DNA of 64,000 bases, from positions 8,602,759 through 8,666,758 of the forward strand of contig OZ036000.1 of NCBI GenBank assembly GCA_964035015.1, written 5' to 3'. The notes under the pieces are model-generated. The model was not told where the DNA came from and did not search any database. It saw nothing but the letters and a program-made list of their open reading frames with translations. This DNA is from Corallium rubrum. Its lineage: Eukaryota > Cnidaria > Anthozoa > Scleralcyonacea > Coralliidae. The position numbers and the translations under genes are program-made. Position 1 is the stretch's first letter, and each line of letters begins with the position of its first letter. Positions 11,488 to 21,400 of the stretch are shown in pieces.

Positions 11488-12585
11488 TCAGGCTCTAAGG
11501 TCCTCTCTTGGCCCTTCTAGGTTATCCTTAGTGTGCGCGAAGTCCTCATCCGTCTCCTTTAGATTATCCTGAAGGTCATCTTTTGCCCCTTCTAGATTAT
11601 CCTTAGTGTGCGCGAAGTCCTCATCCGTCTCCTTTAGATTATCCTGAAGGCCATCTTTTGCCCCTTCTAGATTATCTTTAGTGTCCTCGAAGTCCTCGTC
11701 CGTCTCCTTTAGATTATCCTCACTTTCGTCAAGGCTCTCTCTTGTCTCTTCCAGATTACCCTTGGTGTCCTTGAAGTCTGCCTTCTCTAGATTATCCTCT
11801 TCAAGGTCCTCTCCTGTCCCTTCTAAGTTATCCTCAATGTCCTTGAGGTCCTCATCTGTCTCCTTTAGATTATCCACGGCCCTGTCCTCAGCATCTTTTA
11901 GGTACCAGCTCGCTTCGTCAACATTATCCCCAGCACTCTCCTGGCTATCCTTAGTGTCCTTGAAGTCCTCATCCGTCTCCTTTATATTATCCATAGTCCT
12001 GTCATCAGCATCTGTTAAGCCCCTACTCACCTCGTCTGCATCACCCCCAGCCCTCTCCTGGCTATCCTTATTTTTCTCCATTGTCTTGTGACTATCAGCA
12101 GCGTCCTCAAGACTCACACTTATCCCTTCTAGACTTTGCCCAGCTCCGTTTAAAACTTCCACTTCTGTAAGACCATCTTTTCCCAATGCGACTCCAGGAT
12201 CCAGTTTCTGAACCATCAACCAAGCATCCTCATTCTCGACATTCTCTAAACTAAGTTGGTGTTGTGGCACAACTTCTATGTTTCTAGCAGTTTCAGTCCG
12301 CTCGGTACTCTCCGTTACTAATTCTTCGTTCCCAGAAGTCCCAATTGTCCTAACATGTTCCTCATCACCTTCAGTACCCGTCTTATCACTTCGTACAGCC
12401 GTTGTATCTTCCGATGTGTCTCCTTTCTCGCTTTGTGTATTTTTATTTAAGTTTGTAGATTCAACTTGATCTCGCTCTGATTTACTTCTCCCTTCTTTCT
12501 TTATTTTGCTATCCACATTGTGCTCTTTCCTGTTAACGACGTAGGTCGGTTCATCTGGAGTTTCCTGCTCGAGCCTGTCTTCCAT
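11488..12585 (-). CDS. Acidic repetitive protein, 365 aa, unknown function
   Basis: I do not recognise a family. ATG at 12583-12585, stop at 11488-11490, intronless as seen. The N-terminal third is polar and low-complexity (many E, T, S, K). A central segment has NEDAWLMVQKLDPGVALGKD. From about residue 185 there are 20-25-residue acidic repeats built around DNLKETDEDFKDTKDNLEGA, at least eight copies, predicted to be charged helix or coiled coil and reminiscent in composition of LEA-like proteins (composition only). No signal peptide or membrane segment. Convergent with DMGDH, whose stop is about 670 bp away. Because the repeat DNA also keeps the antisense frame open for 136 codons, an open frame is weaker evidence than usual. 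The nonrepetitive N-terminus and conserved reading frame argue for a real gene. It may have an upstream 5' exon, as AAAACAG and TTTTAAG sites lie just before the ATG. Confidence 0.55.
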   Translation of the reverse strand: MEDRLEQETPDEPTYVVNRKEHNVDSKIKKEGRSKSERDQVESTNLNKNTQSEKGDTSEDTTAVRSDKTGTEGDEEHVRTIGTSGNEELVTESTERTETARNIEVVPQHQLSLENVENEDAWLMVQKLDPGVALGKDGLTEVEVLNGAGQSLEGISVSLEDAADSHKTMEKNKDSQERAGGDADEVSRGLTDADDRTMDNIKETDEDFKDTKDSQESAGDNVDEASWYLKDAEDRAVDNLKETDEDLKDIEDNLEGTGEDLEEDNLEKADFKDTKGNLEETRESLDESEDNLKETDEDFEDTKDNLEGAKDGLQDNLKETDEDFAHTKDNLEGAKDDLQDNLKETDEDFAHTKDNLEGPREDLRA

Positions 12586-12837
12586 GTCTTGACGAAGATT
12601 GAAAGTTGCTTAAAACAGACAAATAAATGAAAGAAACAATTAATTAACAGTATAGCATCATCTAAATCTTTTTTAAAAGTCTCACCCAACGCGTTGCACA
12701 ACACCAGACTCAGATATTGTACAGAAACTCAATCATTTACTGTACCTTCCTTTGAAACGAAAAAAACTTTTCTTGACGTATAGCTTTTCTTTCTGTTAGT
12801 GCGCTCAATCTGATGACCTACTGCAAAACAACGATAA

Positions 12838-13511
12838 CAGGAGCGCAACTAGGGGAGGTTCCACCCCCTGCCCTTTTTGTGAGACCTCTAATACTAGGTT
12901 AGACACTAGATAACCAAATAATTAATCGTCTGTTGTAGTACGCAATACAATTCTCCGCAATGCCAAATCTGGCGAGACTCAGAGGCTTCTAGTTCGGCTT
13001 CAATATCGTACCAGTTTGTAATACGCTACACCAAGTTTTCCCTAAAAACAACCGCTTTTCTGAATTTGTGGGCTCAGCTTTCGAATCTCATGACGAAAAT
13101 GAACCAATCATAGAGATAGAGCTGGATTTTGGCAACCTGTAGGGCCTGTAGGGTATGTTGGTGTGATAACTTCTTCATTTTTACAGTAAAATTTCAACTA
13201 TACTCGCTGTAGAATTAGATGAAAAAGTTCGCTCAAATTGCTGCAAATGGTGTTTCCGAGGTTCTAGATTCCAAAAATTTCCGGAGGAGGACCCCCGGAC
13301 CTCCCTACAAATGTGGTCACTAATTGCTTCTACTGTCCCCCTCCCACATTTTGACACCTTGCTACGGCACTGATTGTTGTTGTGGTTGTTGAGTGTTCTT
13401 GAAGAAGCATAACGAGGATATCTAGTATCCCAAATTGTTTAGAATACTGAACGACTTTGCCCTTTTTTTGCGTTCAACCCCAGCCCTCGAAATTTTCTAG
13501 TTGCGCCCCTG
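12838..13511. mobile_element. TIR element with CAGGRGCGCAACTAG ends
   Basis: CAGGAGCGCAACTAG at 12838 and its inverse CTAGTTGCGCCCCTG ending at 13511, flanked on both sides by GATAA (possible 5-bp target duplication). Interior of 674 bp shows no coding frame. Confidence 0.75.
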
Positions 13512-14158
13512 GATAATCCCGTCTTGTCCTGGCACAAGTTTAAAATAATTCTGTCACTTTGGAGTCAGAAAAAAATGTCTGACAACATTGGGTGTAAAAT
13601 ACTATGCTGATGCACGAGGAATGGTTTGCTGAATCAAAATATCAGTATTTTCAGAGAAAATGGAGGTAAAAGTTTCCTTAGCTAGTTTATATAAATTCTT
13701 CCTCCGATATCCAAACTACCGACACGGTCCTGATTTCCTTTGTGTTTTCCGGATGAAGTATTAATGAGTATTAATGTGTTGAAAAAGTAGTAAACCAAGG
13801 GAAAGCCTAACAGAACGTCTGCTCGCAAGCTAGGCATAGCCGAGCTTTTTTAATCAATTTCGAGGTGTTTTGATATCAGATCAAACACAAGTTTCTTTTT
13901 TCACAGATCAAGTAAAAGAAATGATTTGAAGGAAACACTGTTATTTGGTTTTATTGTTGGAATAATATGCCCCTCTCTTCAAATTTCCTGCTCACTCATT
14001 TAAGATCCCCAAATTTTGGAAGACTCGAGATTTGTTGTATAAAACAAATTCTTTCCATTTTGGCCGTTTGTTGCCCATTCATAGAGACTTCGGTCCTTTC
14101 ATCTCATACGGTATGCGGTCGCTTGATAGACTCGTACCTGCGGTGCCTATACTAAGCC
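13512..14158. other. Unannotated spacer
   Basis: No exon, repeat array or TIR structure recognised. Short ORFs only. Confidence 0.4.
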
Positions 14159-14632
14159 GGGCCTGTTTATATGATCCCGGTGTACCGGGATGTCCCGGTT
14201 GCTCAGGATGAATTTCATCCCGGCTTTATATGGAGTAAACAAAGTGCTCGTCCCGGTTGACTGGGATGAACTTCATCCCGGGTCAAAAAGCGCGGGAATT
14301 TAAAGAAATGGACAAAAAAGCAAAATCTCACCCTAATTCTACTATGTTAGAAGTTATTTCACTTTTATTCAGTGTTTTGTCTTTAGACCTGACCGTTTGG
14401 ACGAAATTCTGACCGTAATATTCAAAGTTACAAGCATTGTAGTTCAGTAAACTTCATCCCGGTGTAATGGGATGTCGCGTTTATATGGGGAAAAATCTGT
14501 CCCGGTGTACCGAGATCCCGTTTGCTTCAACCGAGATCCCGGTACACCGCGAACATAACAGTAAATTATCTACAAGCCGAGATCCTGGTACACCGGGACG
14601 TCCCGGTACACTGGGATCATATAAACAGGCCC
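14159..14632. mobile_element. TIR element with GGGCCTGTTTATATGATC ends
   Basis: A 474-bp foldback unit. GGGCCTGTTTATATGATC at 14159 is matched in inverse ending at 14632, and the arms carry many CCCGGTGTACCGGGA-type palindromes. The motif CTTCATCCCGG recurs in the interior. A diverged relative (CCCGGTCGCAATTGTCCCG) lies near 51160-51340. Confidence 0.85.
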
Positions 14633-14993
14633 TAAGAAGGTTTCCGATTGGCCTAGATAACGTGGCTCAAGCAAACACCCTAACCCTAATCAGTAACGGG
14701 CATGGAAGAGAGCAATTGCGGTGCCTGGAAGTTAGCTGCGCAGCTAACTTTCGGCAGCTTTATATTCTGCCTGCGAGTTCGTTCGTGAGGAATCAATAGC
14801 AAGCGACATTTTTTGGCGCAACATTTTTAACGCGATGTTTTTAACGCCACAGAATGACCGCTTTTTAGCATTGTGTCTGGTTGACAATGTGATCAGCCAA
14901 TCTGAAAACTCGTTCATATTTGGCTGGTCTTTACCGACAGACGAAGTTGGTTAGCTAAGCAGGCTAGGTTAGGACTAATAAGGTTAGGACTGG

Positions 14994-15222
14994 CGAGTTT
15001 CAGGGTGTTGCGCGTGCATCATTTTTCAAAAAAAACTGGCAAGCTCCATTCAAAGTAAACATACTGTTTAAAATAAGCAAAATGTAGATACAGTTTCTGG
15101 ATATAAAACATTGTTATTCTGCTGCTGTTGGCTCGCTAGCAAGTCTGTTTGCCATTGCTTACTTTGTGGGGAGCCCGCCAATTCCTTTCCAAAACGATGC
15201 GCACGCAACACCCTGAAACTCG
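14994..15222. mobile_element. Short TIR element (CGAGTTTCAGGGTGTTGCG ends)
   Basis: CGAGTTTCAGGGTGTTGCG at 14994 recurs in inverse ending at 15222. 229 bp and non-coding, so MITE-like. Confidence 0.75.
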
Positions 15223-15371
15223 TCTATTGAGAAGGTAATGAAATAAAAAATGTAAAGATATTATGAGTGGTATTGTATATACACGTAATGCATGTGGTAC
15301 ATTTGCAAGCTTGTTGTATTAATGTAACAGATATCAAGTAATAAAATTTGTAATTAATTATTAAAATTCTT

Positions 15372-15454
15372 TTAGAATAGTGCTGGACCGCTGGTTTCAT
15401 CTGAGAAGATTTGTAATATATCTTCCTTTTCTAAAATTTCATCTTCATGGATCT
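15372..15454 (-). CDS. KXD1: KXD1 exon 4 (C-terminus)
   Basis: 83 nt; acceptor AACTTAGATAG, reading EIHEDEILEKEDILQIFSDE then TSGPALF and TAA. The alternative acceptor 4 nt upstream (ACTTAG) would run into a stop, which fixes the choice. Part of this exon lies in the palindrome at 15401-15660. Confidence 0.75.
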
Positions 15455-18400
15455 CTATCTAAGTTATATAGAGATCAGTGACTTTTGCACTGTTAAAGAC
15501 TTAAAGTTGACGGAAGTGACGACTATGCAGGAATCTGTACAGTGGTTTTTATATAGACAAATTCCTGCATAGACAACACTTCTGTCAACTAGCTTTAACA
15601 GCAAAAAAGTCCATGAAGATGAAATTTTAGAAAAGGAAGATATATTACAAATCTTCTCAGGTTTCAAATATCCTACTTTTACAAATACGTAAAATCCCCA
15701 ATCATGATATGGGCACCTGAAGGGATGACAGTAGTGCTGTGCAAACTCCGGTTTTTCAGCTCCGGCTGCTTTACAGCTCAAATATCCGGCTCCGGCTTCT
15801 ATAGTAAGTTTGTTGACAACTGACAGCAGAGCTCCGGCCTCCGGCGCTCCGGCGCACAGCACTAGATGACAGCCATTTATCATCAATGTATTGCACATAC
15901 CTTCAAACGCTTCAGGGTGTTGCTTCTTTAGTTTGCCTTTGAGACGTCTAAAATGAACAGATTTACATGTATATTTCATTATTAAAATCTAATACTGTAT
16001 AACACTACAGCACCCTAGAACCAGGGTACTGTGTTGCTGCTCAACTGTTTAAATTTTTAAATTAAGTTAAACACTTAATTAAACACTTTATAAAAAAATA
16101 AAGACAAAAAAAAAACAGTATTATTTTCTTTTTTATAAATAAAAAAAAATAATAGTTTTTTTTTTTGTCTTTATCTTTTATTAACAATATTTTTTTAGCA
16201 ATTGTTCCAAAAGCCAAAGGCTTAACTAGGGAATTCTTGCTACATTGTTATTTCACTAAAAAAACGATATTGGATAACAGATGGTCAAATACAATTTAGA
16301 TTAAGAGAAACACTTACAGTTAACAATGAAGTCTTGAACATATAAGAACAAATTCACATTAATTTGAAAGGAAACGTCAGGATTTCCATATAAAATCCAT
16401 GTCTGTACGCAAGACTGTCTAGATCTAGCAGCATTTGACCATTTTGTACCAATTACAGTCAAACTGGGTGTTCTCTTGCGAGCTACATTGCAATACAGTA
16501 TTAATAGACGAACCAGGCGGAAAGCGTAATCTTGTCAGGAATATTAAAGCCCAGCATATAATTTTAAAAAGCCCCATATTGAAAGAGACATGAGTTATTT
16601 CAAATTTTTTATTAAAACTAACGTTTCGTTGCTAATCCTGCAACATCTTGTTGTTTTTAAACCTATTAGATGCCTTTCAAGTTTTTTCCGTTTTAAAGAT
16701 CAAATTCCTTTTGCTTTAAGATCACGCGTAGTTTATAAATTTAAGTGTCATGACTGTGAGTCATTGTATGTTGGTGAAACCATTCGCCATTTACACACGC
16801 GTGCTTCTGAACACATGGGAGTTTCGGCTTACACGGGAAAGCCTCTTTCTTTGAGTTCCTGGTCTGGAGTTTTAGCACACCACAAAAAAACCGGCCACCC
16901 TGTTTCTTTAACAGATTTTTCTATTCTAAGCTCTTCTTCTTCCAATTTTGAACTCCTTCTTAGAGAAAGTCTGCTTATTAATAAGTTAAATCCTTCACTC
17001 AATGCCAAAATCAGTTCTCTTCCTTTAAACTTATTTTGATTTATACACACGTTTTTCTTTATATTTTTCTATACTTGTCTTGACACATAACTGAAAACAT
17101 TCTATCATACCTGTTACTTCACACTGTAATTTATTAACTGTCACTTCCACCCCTCTCTCAGTTACTCATTTCCTGTTATTGTAAATATATTAGCATATAA
17201 GTCGAGATAACCTTGTAAATAATTATTCACTCTGAAGATGTTGCAGGATTAGCAACGAAACGTTAGTTTTAATAAAAAATTTGAAATAACTCATGTCTCT
17301 TTCAATATGGGGCTTTTTAAAATTATATGCTGGGCTTTAATATTCCTGCAATACAGTATTCTCACGCAATATTGCAAATGCAATGTTGATTGACAAGTTG
17401 CTGTGAGCAATTTGCTGCAAACGTTTTGGGATTCGGGAATATTTATTTCTGAAATTCAACATTTCTTTACTTAAACTACCATTTGCATTGCTGAAAATAT
17501 TATCTACCCACCAACAGCACTATTTTAAACATAAATTAGTATTTATACTCAAAAGAAAGACAAACCTTTAAAGGAATCTACTGATGAATCTTCACTAGAC
17601 ATTTTCAAATTGCTCAATATTGACAATCAACATTGCAATATTGTGGCACGATATTGCAAAGTAGCATCACAGAATAGTAATACAACCACAAGTCCAACTC
17701 GAGTGAAAACTTGTCTGCATTTCTTCAATGCACAGGCGCGATATTTTACACCATCCTACACCATCCTGGCAAGTTCCCCCAGCTGGAGTTTTAAGTTTAA
17801 CCTTCTTTTGAAGGTCCAAACTGCCAGGGGAACTTGCCAGGATGGTGTGGGATGGCGTAGGATGGTGAGGAATCAAGTTGCGCGAGGCGACATGTGCGAG
17901 GATATAAACTTCAAAGGTTCCGACGCGAGTTGGACTTCTCGCTGTATTACTATTCTGTGGTAGCATGCAAGAGAACATCCAGTTTCACTGTAACTGTGCT
18001 TCAGAGGCAAAAAGATTGATATGAAGAGCAGCATATCGGTTACAGTTAAAAAAGAAATGTAGAACACTCTTTTGCAGAGTATTTACTTATGCTTATTAGG
18101 CCAAATAAAAGAAATGTTGTGGTTCCGGCTACCCAACCCGACCCTAGTTTAGCTCCACCAACCCTGCATATTTTTGTTTCGTTCCCCGCAGGAACGAAAC
18201 TGTTACTGTATTAGCTTTCCATTGACATCACAAAAGAAACTGTCATCACAGATGAAAATCGTCCAATCGTAGTGCAGTGTTGTTGACATAACTGTGATCT
18301 TATCCAATGAAATCAAAATTCCGCATAAAAAATTTTGTTGGAGGCGTGGTTAAACGCCAAAACGAAGTGAAAATATTGCTGATCTAGAGTAATTTGAAGA

Positions 18401-21400
18401 CGTAAACAATCCCGTGCGAAGAGCGAATCATCAATCTTGTGCTGTAGAAAGTAGGAACTTTCCCCTCGTTGAACTCGAGAATGCATTCGTTATGTATGGC
18501 AACTGCGCGTTCCAAAAGGTCAGTCGCACTGTTTCACGCGTGTCTAATAATTTTAAAATATAGCTATTTTATGAACAATGTCAATAGTTTGAGGTTAGAA
18601 GTTCGTTATCATTCATTTGTGGCCCATCTAAATGGATTATTCTGATTCGAGAATTAAACTATGACCTATGACGACGAAAATGATGATAGTCCGTTATTGA
18701 CCTAATTTATATTGATCCTTTTGGCCTTGGAAATTTATGGATTTGCTATTGGCGATTATTCAATAAATACCGCGGTGTCAAAAAAATCAGCTGCATGAAA
18801 TTTAAATTTAAATGCGACGTGCTAGCGTCTCGCAATTTTCCCGAGAAAGCAATTATTTTGGTAACGTTTTATTTTCCTCCTATAGACGGTCAGAAGAGTA
18901 TTGCTACTGAATAGAAGATTTACGTTGCCAAAATAATTGCGTTCTCACGAAAATCGCGGGACCGCTAGCACGTCACATTTAAATTCAGTCGAATTTATGC
19001 GACTGCGAATAACCTGAAATAATCAATAGAGCCTGCCCTCTGGACTGCGGAGGAGAGAGTAATCCGTCATGATCAGACGGTACAACGTCTGAAATGTGTG
19101 TTCGTTTTATTAGACGAAGCTTAAATTATTTTTTGTAGTTTTATTATAATCTTCTCGCTTCAGCATATTTCTAGTTTGTTTATATGCAAAACAAAAATCG
19201 TCTAAATTAAATTTGTCGTATGAAACGCAGGCGCATAGTAAAAATTGTCGCGCCAGTCTACATGGGGGAAATAATTAGTTGAGCTAAAATTCGTCACTGC
19301 TTTTGAAACAGACCCTCATAAACGACTGACCGGAACGAAACAGCTATTTCTTTTAAGAAATAGTTTCTTGTTGCCAGTGATTTTTAGGTACTCATTCCCA
19401 GAAGATGAAAATGGTGGGGATTGTGGCTTGCCATACACCCTCATGCCTCTCTCCTCCACAGAGGCTTCGCGTGTTTGTGTTGATACTGAGTAGCAATGTT
19501 GCTACTTCGTGTTAGACCTCAGTATCAACACAAACATGCGAAGCCTCTGCGGAGGAGAGCCCTCAAAAGCCCTCATGCATATTTGCTGCGAGCACTGGTG
19601 AGCAGCCCACTATTCTTGACACAGATCTTGATTATCGCGATTTTTGTTTGTCACGATGATTTTGAGCGCGCGTATGTCCAGCGGTGTCAGAGCCATTCGA
19701 GGTAGGTACTTCATGTTAGGGTACATATAGTGGTTATATATATATTTAATATATATATGCTTATGACATATAGTGGTGTAACATATTCTTAGTTATTTTT
19801 AGCATATTATTTAAGTTATAGTTGGTTTAGTTATTGACATTTCCGTTATTGGTTGCACTCATTGTTCCTTAATTGTTATTCTGAGCTACATGTTATTACA
19901 CACCTCGCATTACACCTGTTTATTAAACCATAATATTAAACCTGTGAGGCATTGGTGTTATAATAAAATTATTTTTGTTGTTCTGAAGTCATTAATCTTA
20001 CTGTACCAATTATGCATTTATTATGATCTTGAAAAGTTTCACTGAATTGGCTGTTGAGCGTTTAAAGACCCATTTCCACTCAGAAAAATTTCCGTCGGAC
20101 AAGAAAATTTCTTTTGTCTTAAAGCCATAAGTTGTGCCTGAAAGTCACAGAAAAATTGTCTGTCTGAGGAAAATTTTCCCAAGTTGAAATGGGCCTTTGC
20201 AGTTTTCCTGGCAGTGGGCCAAAACACTCTCAACACCCTCAGGACTCCCCAAAAATATGTGTGTATATATGGAACTCGTTGTTTTAATAATATATTAGTG
20301 TATTATGATGTACTGTTGCCCAGTATTTACTCGCATCATTTCACTTACAATTTGTAATTCTAGTTAAAGTATTTATTGACAAATGTATGCAGAATCTAAT
20401 GGGGATAAATAAACATAAATACGGAGAGGAAGGGAAAGAAAAGAAAAGAAGAGAAGAGAAGAGAAGAGAAGAGAAGAGAAGAGAAGAGGAAAGGAAAGGA
20501 AAGGAAAGGAAAGGAAAGGAAAGAAAAGAAAAGAAGAAAAAAAAGCAAAAAATAAAACAAGAAAAAAAACCAGAACCCCCCCCCCCCCAACCTACCACCC
20601 TATTTTTTTCAAGATGTAACCAGAACAACACATTTTTTATTTAGCCTTACCTTATTCTAACAGTATTTACATTACCTTATTCTTAGAAATACATTTGTCA
20701 AGTCTTTCTTCAAATCCACCAGCAATCTTGTATGTTGAACAAACATGTGTTGTAAGACATCATATTTTGAGGAAGAGAAGTCATTGAATTTTCCAAGTAA
20801 TTCATTGGTTTTCACAAAGCTCTTTAGACTAGTATAAGTGCAACAAAATTACATATTAAATAATTTAAACAAAATTACATATTAAATAAAAAGGTAGATC
20901 CGTTGATGTACTGCCAATAAAAGTGTGTAGCACAACAACCATGTGACAAAAATACACCATTGAAATAGATTTACAGTCAAACCAAATATTCTTTCCCACG
21001 CGACCTTGCAATATTGATAGCAAAATTGCAATATTGTAGCAACATTGCACTTATAGGAATACAGTAGCATGTTGCTAAAAATTCACATTTTAAATATCGA
21101 ACTTCACATAATATGAAGTTCTATTGAAAGTCAGAACAACTAACTTTAAGTAAATTTCATGTTATGTGAAGTTTGATATTTAAAATGCGAATATTTAGCA
21201 ACTTGCCAAGGAGTCACTGTGTTTTGTTAGCAAGTCAACGTTGCAATGTTGCTGTCAATATTACAAGGTCATGTGGTAAGGAAATAAATACAGTTAACAG
21301 GTAGGGTGAGGCGGTTTTTATAAAAAAACAAAAACCGAAAACCACCCAAGAAAAACTGAAAAATCCGAGTGAACCGATTTTTTTAAAACGCGTTCGAAAC

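Noticed and set aside
11681-12091. 136-codon plus-strand Ser/Leu-rich ORF
   Set aside because: Antisense shadow of the acidic repeat gene.
15464-15979. 171-codon minus-strand ORF
   Set aside because: Runs through KXD1 exon 3, an intronic hAT MITE and the palindrome; only the 47-nt exon 3 segment is real coding.
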